DNA of 64,000 bases from Hypsibius dujardini (Eukaryota > Tardigrada > Eutardigrada > Parachela > Hypsibiidae), in the NCBI GenBank assembly GCA_001579985.1, contig LRSR01000240.1, positions 1-64,000 on the forward strand. The letters run 5' to 3'. The position numbers were made by a program, and so were the translations under genes. The notes beneath the pieces are model-generated. The model saw nothing but the letters and a program-made list of their open reading frames with translations. It had not been told where the DNA came from and did not search any database. Positions within the stretch are counted from its first letter, which is position 1, and each line of letters begins with the position of its first letter. Shown here one piece after another: positions 11,642-22,496 of the stretch.

Positions 11642-11848
11642 ATGCGTCTTCTTTAGCTGCAGCTCATTATTTTTCTGACACACGAACCGTGCCTGTACAA
11701 CCATGTGCCATGCAGGAATGTCCACATCATTACGGTCATCATTGGGGCCAGTCTGAGCAATGGATATGCGGTCTAAAATCCGCCCTACGACGTTGCGTTT
11801 AACAAAACCTTGCAACTGCATTCTGGAGTCTTGGCTGATGCCAATCAG
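11642..11848 (+). pseudogene. Relic of first exon, third receptor subtype
   Basis: Reading from the ATG at 11642, a hydrophobic leader is followed by VHIITVIIGASLSNGYAV, a stop, then NPPYDVAFNKTLQLHSG. This aligns with the conserved start of receptors A-G (VHVITVIIGDSPTMGYVAQS, then YDVAFSR). A TAG within the leader and a TAA after GYAV break it. Related relics lie at 36765-36560 (-) and 59672-59877 (+). It looks like the signal-peptide exon of a distinct, now dead, subfamily member. Confidence 0.7.
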
Positions 11849-12111
11849 TTAAAAATAAAATTTTGAGTTTGAGAGATTCCAAATACATTTCAGAAATAGG
11901 CATTGTTGCAATACTGGTATCTTCCACTGATTGTACAAATTTCTAAATCTTTCGCAGTTGAACAAGGTCTTGTCCCCGGCAAGTAATATTTTCTAAAATT
12001 ATATTAGGAAAAAAGGTTTTCAGGCAAAAAATGTTGGCCGCCATCTTGTCAGTAAAGTCCCTCATCTCACACGTTAATAGTCGCATTTAATTTTCTTTCT
12101 TGATCTGCTAG

Positions 12112-12258
12112 TACCAGGCAGACGCGGCGGGTTGAATCGGTCGGGTGGCGGAGGGCGCCACAAGTGTAAGCGACTGTAAATTAAACACGCTGTTTGCAAT
12201 TTACAGCTGTGACGCCTTACACCACCCAATCGATTCAACCCGCCGCGTTTGCCTGGTA
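12112..12258. repeat. Hairpin MITE (taccaggcagacgcggcg family)
   Basis: It begins taccaggcagacgcggcggg and ends with the inverted match ccgccgcgtttgcctggta. Arms are about 70 bp and nearly contiguous. Related copies lie at 36121-36286 and 36805-36930, with a fragment at 59565-59640. It is non-coding and sits about 160 bp upstream of the start of receptor A. Confidence 0.7.
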
Positions 12259-12422
12259 TGGTGAGCGAAAGCATTTTCCAATTTTACTATTCGAGACACA
12301 TATTCTCGCAGGTTTAGTGGATATGAGTGGCTAAGGTCTTACCTATACAGCAATTAGAATCATTGCAAAAATTTCATCCATTTTTCACTCTTCAGCAATT
12401 TTAAATTGTTTCCGAGACAATT

Positions 12423-15400
12423 ATGGTCCGACAAATCGGTCTACGGGCATTACTGATTTTGCTTGTATTGAGGAGCGGTTTCTCCAAAGCCGTTCATGTG
12501 ATTACAGTCATTATTGGGGATAGCCCCACAATGGGTTACGTTGCCCAAAGTCCGGGTTATGATGTCGCATTCTCCCGAGAAATGGGGCTATTTCCGAGTC
12601 TTCTGCAAAATGTCACTAGGCAAACTGTTTATAGACCAGGGGCATTTAGCTGCTCGGAAGCAGCGGAGATCATCCCGTTTGTGGCGGTCGAGATATCCAA
12701 CATTTTGGATGAGCATCGTTTCGACTTTAACGTTCTCATCAGTCCTGGTATGACAATATTATATTTTATGCTTTCTAAGTTTTTTCACTGACAGTTTTAA
12801 GTTTCAAGCATTATAATTTTAATCATGTTGTGATACAAAATTCTTCTTCAAATTTTCGAGCGTTGTTCGATAAAGTTTTAGGTTTTAAGTTTTTTGATTT
12901 TAATGACGTTGAATACAATTTTAATTTTGATCACGTTGTAATACAACATCCTTCTTTGTGGTAAGATATAATTTCTAAACGTCGTTTGATAACCCGCAGG
13001 ATGCAGTCTTGAGGTGATGACATTAGGAGACTTCGCAAGAGGTAAGACGTTAGGTTAAAGCATTCTTTTTTCCGGAGAGCCATATTTAAATATAAATTGA
13101 CCAAGTCACAAAAGTCACAAAAATTTCACAAAAATCTGAGCGGTCCCCATAATTTGAGACGGAGGTGCCAGTCTCACTCATTTTGTCTCTATACTACAGC
13201 CAGAGTACTAGTAAACTATTGGAGATTGTTTGGCTCTTGGATTTCAATCATTCCATCAATCAGTAAAATATCTTATGAATAACTAAGTATTTTAGTAACG
13301 TCTTGAAAGTAATTTTTATTGTATTTCGATTACAAAATTAAAAGGTTGAGACCATAGTGAAAAGGGCGAGAAAAGGATGGGACTATAATGAATGGGTGGA
13401 AAGGGTGGGACTATATTGATTTCCAATTTATAAACGCATAAAACAAAAATAATACCAATTACTCTATTAAATAATAAAAACTCAAAAAAATTAGTTACAG
13501 ATCATTTTGTTTAGGTGGTTTAGCACTTCAAGCTAGTCTAAATGCTACATTAGGTACATCAATTTTTTTCAGCGTTTCAAAACGGTCTTTTGAGAGTAAT
13601 TAGTGGTACATATTGAATAGTCCTGGTAGCTCGGCGTAATCCGTATCATCTTTCATAGAATGGAATGTGCCTCTTCTTGCCACGTAAGTGTCTAAAATGC
13701 CATAATTAATTGGAACACGCATAACGTATTTAATAATTAAATATTTTTGTAAAATGTACTCTTCATCTGCTAGGGTTGCGATTGACCAGTCTTTATCAAA
13801 CGCACAGCGATATGCCACCGTCGTGACCTTTGCCTCATCCGAACAAGTGACCCTGATCCGGGTGATCATGTTTCTGTTGGATCGGTTTTCCTGGACGACA
13901 ATCAGCCTCATTTGCGAGGATCCAAATCTGAAAGTCCCCGACGGGGGAGTGTATTATTTTACCGCGTGTCGAGGGTTCCGCACTGTCTTGGGTGGCCAGA
14001 AACACAAGTACAATTTACATGTCCATTACTTTGACCCGAAAATCAAAGAAGGCGATTTAGATGCTTACAGCAGCGTTCTACGCAATGCCGCAACTCGGAG
14101 CCGAGGTAACAGAACACAGGAAGAATGTTTAATTACAAAACTAATGACTAATGATATGTCTGTCGACAGTCATTGTACTTTTTATTACCTCGAGCCCAAG
14201 ATTACGTGACTTCATGGTATGTATATTGAGAATAGCTTCCTAATAACAATACTCTTTGTGTTATTTGCTAATAATATGTATTCATTCAGTTAGTTAGTTA
14301 GTAACTTCAGTTATCTAAACTTTTTTTACATTGCAGATGAACGCAGAGCGTCTTGGAATGACCGAGGGAGATTATGTTAGTAAACAACTGGGTTAATAAA
14401 CTTCCCCTACGTTATGAAGTACATCAATATCTTAACTTCCAGATCTTTATTGCCCCACGTTCGCCTATACTCCCTACGGAAAGCATGCAAATAAGAAATG
14501 GGTCGCATCGGGTATTTGCAGGACGCACCCCAAAACTTTCTTAAAATGTTTTGACCCACGGAAACTCATTTGACTTGGTAAAATGTATAGCCTGCAGATT
14601 CGGCCTTTCAAAGCCTGATGCTGGTGTATAACCCCAGTCCGAATTGGGCAGCTCTCCATGAGGTCTTGCAAAGCATACGCAATGTTTCTGAAGTCCGCTA
14701 CAATAGATCGCTCACTAATATTGAAATGGTAAGAGTCAACAAAACATACCACACTGCAGAGGCTCGTATAGGATCTTTACATGTCAACGCGGACCCCTTA
14801 CGGTAAGGCCAGGGGTGGGCAAAGGGGCAAAATGCGTTTTTAAAAATTGAACCCAAATTGAAGATTGAACCCAAACTTTGGCCTCTTGTTTTTGATCATT
14901 TTGAAACTTATGGGGATCTGGGGCTTCGATTTCCAGGAGCCCTCGTCATTTCAGAACATTTTCAAAAACTTCCGTTTTTCGTTCACATTTGAGGGTTTTT
15001 GAGACTCATTATAAGCTTCCTATTAGGAATACAAGTGGGAAGTTCAAAACATTCAAGAGCCGCCCGAATTTTATGAATAACTGATGTTCTTGAAAATGTT
15101 TTCAAATCCCGGCGGCGCCTTGAAATTCAAATCCCCCTTCCACGAGTTTCAAAATAATCAGGAACAAGAGGCCGAATTCGGGTTCCGGTCTGTAACGAGC
15201 CTCTGCTCCAACCCCTGGTCCTACGGTGAGGAATCCTGCTTCCGGTCTGTAACGACCCTAAATGAACCTCTGCTCCAACCCCTGATCATAGGATGAGGGG
15301 TCCGGCTTCCGGTCTGTAACGACTCTAATTGAACCTCTGCTCCTCATGACGGTTTCCAGATGTTTATGGTTTCTGCTATTTCCAGCTGAACGACATAACT

Positions 15401-17593
15401 GTTTCTGCATTTGAAGTTATGACCATCTTACTGGGAGTGAGTCATCGCATTTTTATGTTTGATTGCTTAAAAAATGTCATTCTATAATGATGTGCTCCTA
15501 GGAAGAAATATTTACGTGACAGAGAAAGAATTATACCGCTATTTCATAATTATTCTGCATTATTAACAAATTTTTTTCAAACATATTTTAACTATAATAT
15601 CGGACTCTGAAATTTATTTGGTTGAATTATGAATTTTATTAGCCACGATCCTCACAATAAAAATATTTATTTCCAAAAAAGTGTTTGCCCTTTATGTTTA
15701 TGTAGTAAAGTATTGCTATAAATGCATTGATCCACAGTTTACCGGCATCGGAGAAAATTTGTTCTAGTCCATGAAGCTGAATTTGCAATACTTGATCTGA
15801 GCAGGGCTCGTGCTAATTCTTCAAAAAATTCACTTGAAGATGCTCTCTTTTTCGTGAAATTTTTTTTTCATTCCACAATCATGCGAATCTAAATAAGTAA
15901 AGCTTAACGATTACTTTTTAGATTATACGAGATCTTTCACCTCTGGAAATGGACGTGCAAAATGGCATGACCTTTCGGCAGCTGTTTCTCAACAGAACGT
16001 TTAACCCGTTGTCTCGACCAGTTTATATAGGACCTAAGGGTAAGGATGATCTCACAGGAAAACGTAATTTTACTGGAAGATTTCCGACAGTGTGACTAAC
16101 GATCAGAAAGAAATAATGCGGCTGTATGTTCCACTTAGGAATGAGAATCTGTGACATTCACATCTCTAAATTCAACATTACCTCAGGGCTTATGGAGGTC
16201 CGTCAGACATTTTCCTGTTGTTGCTTCGACTGTTAATGGGGATAACTTTTTATCACTAAAATGGCATTGTCAAACAGTTTTTTAACCATGTTTTTTCATG
16301 AACTACAGGTATCTGAGGAGTACCTTTCAACGGCGGGAAATTCCATCAGAACCCATGCACTCTCAACCGTATGGCGCGGCAGAGACGGTCCACCGGTCAA
16401 TCGGCCATTTTGCGGATACACCGGCGAGCTTTGTCTGGGAGGCCTAGGTGACTGGAAATGCATTTTCAAGAGACTTAAGGGAAAACCGCCGCTTTGTTTT
16501 AATTTGAAATTCATGACAGGTCGCCGAAAGTGTTGGCACAGAATATTTAGGTTCACAGGTCCAGTCACTATTTTTTATCAAATCAAAGTTAATTTGCAAA
16601 CCTTTGCTCTTTGTACTTTTTTACAAAAACGTTATATCTCGTCATGAGGTCCACTTTTGCGTTAGGGAAATTCTTTCAAAAACATTTAGATGAATGTCGC
16701 TAAATTTACTGCGTTTTGGACAGTTTCAATTGGTATGCAGTTTCGTTGCACCCAAAAAGCAGCGTTTCGGTTTACCGTGTCAAGTAGTCTAGAAAGAAAA
16801 GATATAAAAGCACGGCATATCAAGTTTATCCCATCCTAAAATGAAAAATTTGAGAGTGTTTTCGGTAATTTCTCTCTCGCTGCACGAGGTAAACTTTAAC
16901 GCTGAGTTTTGGATGTTCAAAATTTGAGTATCTATCCAAAATAACTCCGAAATTTAGTAAATCAGACGAAATTCGTCTGATTTGTTAAGCGTTTTGATAA
17001 GGAGTTTTGTAAAGAATATACATCCAAATGGGATGATGAGTCCTGATGACGTCCCGTAATGTATTTTGAAAAAATGCGGGGGAAAACCTTATCATTTAAA
17101 TTATGGAAGGGCGTTTGAATTGATCGTATAATCACGGTGCTGAAATTTAGTTCACAGATGCAGGGAACAGATGTCGCTGGTTTCATGGAAACAAAGACTT
17201 CCAACAAATATTTATGACTTGAAGGGTAGTTTCAGATTAACTTCAAAGTGGTCGACGCCCTAAATTGAATGTGAAATGTCATCCAAACCCCAGTATTCGC
17301 TATAAAATTGACCCTTTTCAGTACAATTATTGAGGAAGGAATTCGTAATTTTTTTCATCTTGCAGCCATCACTAACAATTAACAAGGCACTCACATGAAA
17401 GCACCTAGCTGTGTGTAATTTTAATTCATTCGAAAATGGTATTTGCAGATTGGCAACGCCCTATTCTGTTTTTTTTTCAGCGAAAACTGCGGTGATCACT
17501 TTAGCAGTGTCCATCTCCACTGCCCTCCTCGCCACTCTCGCAATCTTTATTGCGATGTATCACTGGTTAGTCCAACTGCTAATCGATAAATGA
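12423..17593 (+). CDS. Receptor A: natriuretic-peptide-receptor-like ectodomain with membrane anchor, no cyclase domain
   Basis: Thirteen exons: 12423-12747, 13000-13041, 13659-13683, 13774-14105, 14170-14216, 14337-14375, 14443-14511, 14591-14728, 15386-15436, 15922-16039, 16139-16197, 16309-16447 and 17481-17593. They join to an open frame of 498 residues. A signal peptide (about 1-23) leads into VHVITVIIG. Family landmarks follow: the first disulphide loop (SCSEAAE to PGC), FAREWNVPLLAT, the second Cys pair (LICEDPN, TACRG), RLRDFMMNAERLGMTEGDY, FRQLFLNRTF and the juxtamembrane PPVNRPFCGYTGELC. One membrane helix (VITLAVSISTALLATLAIFI) is followed by only about 12 residues. NVT, NVS, NRT and NIT sites are present. 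Natriuretic GCs carry about 550 more residues here; NPR-C carries 37. It is therefore probably a surface binding, clearance or decoy receptor. Exon 7 and 8 ends (gtattt to tatag) are the least certain; other choices hit stops. Paired with C. Confidence 0.85.
14752..15350. repeat. Intron-8 foldback element with about 68-bp minisatellite
   Basis: Just after exon 8, gaggctcgtataggatcttt and aaggccaggggtgggcaaag begin an element whose inverted terminus occurs later in the intron. At about 15180-15345, a unit of about 68 bp (ttccggtctgtaacgaccct, then cctctgctccaacccctg) is repeated about 2.5 times. Equivalent elements lie in intron 8 of B (about 24510-25075), C (about 33060-33620) and D (about 48362-48930). 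A solitary relative lies at 42430-42800. Confidence 0.65.
16475..17095. mobile_element. TTAA-type MITE in intron 12 of receptor A
   Basis: It begins ttaagggaaaaccgccgc at 16475, in the same form as the element in the GPCR intron. It contains the inner gtcatgaggtcc and tgatgacgtcccg pair and ends in a decayed terminus near gcgggggaaaacc (17078-17091). The same element occupies the same intron in B (about 22968-23542), C (about 31303-31929) and D (about 49893-50527), so it was inserted before the receptor duplications. Confidence 0.55.
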
Positions 17594-17612
17594 AGTTGTG
17601 GGACGAGGCGAG

Positions 17613-17778
17613 CAATAGTTTTTATTATTCGCCTCAAGAAATTGTTTTTGTGTTGAAGTTGGAAGAATTCACCGCAAATCTCTCGGTATCCGTATCTTTG
17701 TTTGTAGCATTTTGGGACGCAGCGGTCATGGAGCAGGTCGACCGTGGTGGGACCTCCGACCTGACCTGTTGTTTGTAA
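17613..17778 (+). other. Conserved open tail downstream of the receptor A stop (possible alternative last exon)
   Basis: If the splice-donor-like gttagt inside the membrane exon (cactg|gttagt) were joined to the AG at 17611-17612, the frame would continue as NSFYYSPQEIVFVLK to DLTCCL and stop at 17776-17778, adding about 56 residues. The same frame and the same stop are open in B (22477-22312), C (30790-30625) and D (51011-51176). The implied intron is only 47 bp and the acceptor lacks a pyrimidine tract, so this is tentative. No kinase motif is visible in the tail. Confidence 0.3.
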
Positions 17779-19084
17779 TCCCCAAACCAACAGCTTGGAA
17801 AAGTCTGTCATCTCACGAAGAGGTGTCAACAAATTCCCTCGGACCTGTCTTCTAGTTCCCATCTTCACCATGTTAGATGGCAATGCCCCTAATGTGACGC
17901 GTATCAAACATTCGACGAGTCTCAAATTTCAGGGACCTCACGGCATGCTGATAATATACTTACAAACAGCTTTACCATTTTATTTTTGTTCTAGCTGAAT
18001 TTTTCGGTTCTACTGTAGTAAACTATGACAATTAGCGCGACACGTGAGTTATGCTTAGTTCATGATCTATCCCTTATGACATATCGCGTAATGCGATATT
18101 GTTTTTTTATAAAACGAAATTTTCCATATATTGTAACCATGCATAAAATATGCAAGAAAAGCCGGGAATTTTTTTTTAGCCAAAAATCCGAATTTCCGCT
18201 GCAACATGCGCAACACGTGCAATACACAGTATCCTGTTTTGTGTTGCACATAGCCCATTGTACAAAATGCCGTTTTTTTTCTCACGACCGTCTTTTCAAA
18301 TCTTTGCCGTTGTTGTTGTCAAACATCTCATCACTTGCCGATTTTTCTGTTCTTTCAAACTGCTTAACTTCATTTCCATTGATTGTTGTGTTGGAGAGTA
18401 CTGTACAGCATGTCATGGCTGAAAGCCATTTGTTTCAAGTGCCGACATTCTGTCTTTTAAATTTCGAATGGCCTTTGGCCATTTTGTCAATGTATTTCCA
18501 AAAAACATTATCGCTCAACACGTTGAACACGCTGAAACACGGCGAGATGACTCGGTTCACGAGCATAAATGAACGTATGAGTGAGATGCGTATTTTATTT
18601 GCGTATGCGTATCCAGGTGCTTATTTAAGACATGCTGCCCTTGAATTGTTTGATTGATTAGCTGCCCTTGTTTGAGTGGTTTTGTTTTTGAGGAAAATAA
18701 TTAGCTGATTGTTTTATTTTGGACAAGGCAGTTTATTGGATTGGATTTAGATCGATTGCTTGATTAAAACTTGTTTTTCGGATATTTGTTATTCTAACTC
18801 ACTTATCCCTTGCGTCTGAATTGCCCTGCTAATTTTTTCATAGGCATTAGGGCGAAGAAAATTTTCTTTTGCCAGGGACATGTATTACAGGGAGAGCTGA
18901 AACTAATTATAGATAGCCGCTACCGGAATCCGGAATCATTCCGATGAGCATGGCTGATGTTACTGCGGTCCCATAAATTTGACACCACCGGGTTTTATTG
19001 GTTTGTTTCAGGTGTCCGTCCCTATGCTTGTTAAGCACCTAATTGCTCCTATGCGACCCACCCAATAAACGTTTTTGAGAATTC
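17779..19084. other. 3' flank of receptor A, no gene supported
   Basis: This stretch is shared with the C arm (30600-29310, inverted). A 210-codon frame at 18025-18657 is open here but broken in the C copy and matches nothing recognised. Near 18960-19070 is a segment (caaaaacgtttattgggtgg in reverse sense) that recurs at 29320-29450 and 41530-41640. It lies at a duplication edge. Confidence 0.5.
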
Positions 19085-20095
19085 ACATGCTGAAGCATGT
19101 AGATACACGCATTACGAATTTCGTTCCCCAAAAATGTTGATTTGTTGTCGTTTTTTTTCGATTGATTCAGTCTGTCACCCGTTTTCAGTTTCTACTGTGC
19201 CGAATTTCAGTCTTCATTTTCAAATATTCTTTCCAAATAAGTAAAGTCTATTTCTTTGTGTTTGGTGACCAGATTTTGGTCCGTATTCGCTTTGAGAAAT
19301 TAAAACTACATAACATGTGCAGTCTTGCGGCTCTCGATACGTCAAATCAAAAGTTTGCAAGTAACCTGCAAGTAGCTGCAGTCATGCAGGGTGCCTTTCC
19401 CAGAAATACAGTGCCCAATGCTCTGACTGAAATTCGGCAAGATATTGTCGTTAAAATTGCTTTTTTAAAAGTGTTCATCGCTTCACGATGCATAGCTTCC
19501 CTGTGTGTTGTATGCTCGCAACCAGTTTCCAACCAGTTTGGCATCAGTCTGCTCCTAAGCTGTTGGGCTATCACATAAATTAAATTAGGTTCAAACTAAA
19601 AGGTGCGAAAAGACAAACTAAACCGGAAAGAATGGGAACGGAGATATTACGATTTATGCAAACTTGAGGAGTCATCAAGATCGGAACCTTCATAATAAGC
19701 CAACAATGTGATCGAGTTGAGTTCGTGGCTCAAGGCAGCTTAATATCAAGCCTTAACAATAGCTGTTTCACATTTTTTATGAGAGGAAGCAGAGCATGGC
19801 GAATAAGAAAGGTTTGTTGGAGTTTCACGCAATTAAATAATAATAATCCGTACTGCGTTGGATGATTTCCACCGGAGTCCCCTAAGTATTACACAGCCAG
19901 GCCACGACGAGTTTTAGGACCTACGTAGGAGCGCTTTGTTTTTAGCCTTTAAATGTAGAAAGAAACTGGTGTTTCCATTTGTTCTTTAATGTGTACACTC
20001 TGCACGCTTAGGCGTGGCAAAATTTGTCTCAAAAGGATATCCAAACTCGGTAATCATTAGCAATTCCTCTATAGTGGAATTTCGCCCATATAAAT
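19085..20095. repeat. Inverted copy of the 7.2-9.26 kb segment
   Basis: It starts at the end of arm X (acacgcattacgaattt) and runs as the reverse complement of 9260-8950, then directly of 7815-7200. The intervening 1.1 kb is missing. No gene was recognised. The junction near 19085 is a breakpoint shared with the end of the A/C homology. Confidence 0.7.
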
Positions 20096-20489
20096 TTGGA
20101 GAGGGTACTGAGAGTATGAAGGAACGCACAGCTAATTTAGGATAATCTTGATAGAATGGTTGAAAAAGTGTTCCGTTGGAAGTTCCCCGTAGTTCGCCCC
20201 ATTAAAACTTTAGACTCAATTTTGAGTAGTGTCATGAGGTCTTGAGACAAACAAGTGCTAAACACCGGAACAGCTATTATAACAAAGTTGAAATTCGTGG
20301 GAGAGTTAGGAAGTTGAACACTCTGAAAGTTGTCAAGTTCGGAGTGTGAAATGGCCGAAACCAGGCACATTGCTTCAAGGAGCCACGAGACCATTTCGTT
20401 CATATGCTTGTGAGGGAACCTATCGGCAGAAGTTGCCCGTTGTAGAACTGTAATTTGTACTCTTTCTAAAAACGCTTATTCAATTATTA
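20096..20489. repeat. Inverted copy of the 3' flank of gene G
   Basis: It matches about 59440-59085 inverted, for example catttcacactccgaacttg and ctcatgacattactcaa in reverse sense. It carries a frame (20137-20403) that is also partly open in the G copy, with no recognised product. It follows directly on the receptor exon relic at 20490-20717. Confidence 0.65.
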
Positions 20490-20717
20490 TTACCAGAAAA
20501 TTCCAGCTCCAAAAATGAAGCTGACGAGAACAGTAAGAACAGCAGCAACTGTTGTGACACCTGATTTTTCTGGAATAGCGAAACAGCTGATGATGGAACA
20601 TTCCGTCTCCTCACAAAAAGACACACTTTAACCTTACCCAAGCTGCCGCTGCAGCGGTCACCGCGGAATCCGCAAACGGGTCGGTTTGCGGGGGGACCGT
20701 TTTGACTACGCCAGATT
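20490..20717 (-). pseudogene. Relic: exons 12-13 of a G-type receptor
   Basis: Positions 20569-20490 reproduce the membrane exon of gene G (KSGVTTVAAVLTVLVS, then FGAGIFW and stop), with the AG acceptor kept. Positions 20717-20638 reproduce the 3' part of exon 12 (PANRPVCG). The match stops inside exon 12 at about 20717, exactly where the B arm begins. Pseudogene F lacks these two exons, so this fragment may be the displaced end of F or of another lost copy. Confidence 0.75.
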
Positions 20718-22311
20718 ACTATGAAACCACCGGCTTCAGAGGTTAACTGCGCCTAATAAGATGTGTTAGTGAAGTTTCACGTTTTACTTGATTGGATTTT
20801 TAGTTCTCAAGAGGGCCTGCTGGCAGGACCTAAACGTGTATTTCTCATGTGAACCCTCTGACGAAGCCTGAACGCGCATTCAGGGTAATCGCAAACAAAC
20901 GGCTTCACACCTTCAAAGAAATAAGAAATTGACATTTATTAAAATATTGATACAAAAAAAGCGAACACCGTTTGTCTTCCTGAATTTGGGATTACTATGA
21001 TTTTTCCAATTCATCAGTGCGGAAAAATAGTTTGTTAATGACACAAATTCTCATATCAGGCGAGTTCAATTTCCGGAATGTCTGATAGCGCAACTAGCAG
21101 CCCTTAATCTGTGAAACACTTTTTGTGGCCACAGCAGTAATCCAACTAACAGCCACGCCCATAACGAAGTAGGATCGTATCCCCTCAACATCAACAGCGC
21201 TACCTGAGCTGAATAACTACTAGTATGGATTTAGGTAATCCACCACTAGCCGCCATAAGCACGATCATTTCTGTTGTGTTTCTAACGGTTTTATGGTAAT
21301 TTTGTCGCAATTGGAGTGCTACACTTGTCGCTCATGTTGATGAATTCCATTTCCGAAACCGGAACTACGACGTAATTTACTGGTTTCTAAGTACGCGTTT
21401 CCGACTGGACTGGAAGAAGCCTAAATTCTGAGTGCGAAGACGAACCTTCCAACTATGAAATTAAATAAATCACAGGACTTATGGCTAACCAATTCTTTGG
21501 CAGCACCTGTTAGCTAATAGTGGAATACGATTCTCCTCAACTGTGTTCGATAGGAGAACACTCCATATTCCAATATCAATCGTCAATAGTCACCTTGGAT
21601 GCGCTCGGAGAGCTTGTGAACCGAAACAGTCTCTGACCTGATGGCAAAGTCAGTTAAACTCCGAGTGATTGGGTCCCTTCCGCTTGTGTTATGTGCTCTT
21701 ATTTAGCAAGCAGGTTCTTTCAGCCATCTTGTTCCACCTCGAGTAACAAATCCATCTTTACTCCGGTTTCTTCGTTCATTCGATTATCAGTCATCCAGAA
21801 ATTCAGTCATCAAGATCATCCTGTCACCTGCCAAGCTTGAGAACGCTTCTCCAAAATCTCCGTGACTCGTGCAGGTCTGTCTTATTCATTGCTACGCCAG
21901 CCCCGTCTGGATTGCGCCACTTTTAACCGCTCACCCAGCCAGCCATCGCAGCAGTCCGTGTTTATCGCCAAAAAACCACTCGAAAATAGTAAACCACGCC
22001 CCGTTTTTTCAACCATGTTTTTCAGGAAGACCTTGAGTGTCATTGCAACAATCTCAAAAAGACCGCCAAAACTATTTTGGGGCGTGGTCTAACAAGAATC
22101 GCCTAACATTCTGAGTGAACAATCTGACATTTTTTCGGTCTGACGTCTGACACGAACCATGAAATTAGAATTAATCACGTGCCCCGTTATTTTTTGTAGT
22201 TTACTACAGTAGAACCGAAAAATTCAGCTAGAACAAAAGTAAAATGGTAAAGCTGTTTGTAAGTATATTATCAACATGCCGTGAGGTCCCTGAAATTTGT
22301 TGTTTTGGGGA
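20718..22311. other. 3' flank of receptor B within arm Y
   Basis: No gene is supported. A near-palindrome, cctgaacgcgcattcagg, occurs near 20868 and again at about 41818 and, inverted, 52570. Frame 21862-22092 is open but is only matched in pieces in the D arm. The segment at about 21245-21440 is specific to this arm. Confidence 0.45.
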
Positions 22312-22496
22312 TTACAAACAACAGGTCAGGTTGGAGGTCCCACCACGGTCGACCTGCTCCATGATCGCTGCTTCCCAAAATGCTACAGTTAAAAATACGG
22401 ATACCGACAGATTTGCGGTGAATTCTTCCAACTTCAACACAAAAACAATTTCTTGAGGCGAGAAATAAAGGCTATTGCTCGCCTCGTCCCACAACT

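Larger units (their letters stand above)
11600..19085. repeat. Duplication arm X (A side), inverted partner at 29.3-36.8 kb
   Basis: Corresponding positions sum to about 48360-48410 throughout: 12423 pairs with 35939, 14728 with 33661, 17593 with 30810, and 19085 with about 29320. The two arms therefore form an inverted repeat of about 7.5 kb with only small indels. Exons, introns and intron-embedded elements all match. The left extension of the relation (G-type relic and GPCR pseudogene, 9.2-11.3 kb with 37.4-44.26 kb) is more eroded. Confidence 0.85.

Noticed and set aside
17560-17925. 121-codon antisense frame across the 3' end of receptor A, partly open in C and D
   Set aside because: It lies opposite the receptor end and the shared flank, and is kept open largely because the copies are so similar. 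No start context or family match supports it.
18025-18657. 210-codon frame downstream of receptor A
   Set aside because: Long, but AT-rich and without recognisable features. The inverted copy at 30193-29890 is split into different frames, so it is not conserved.
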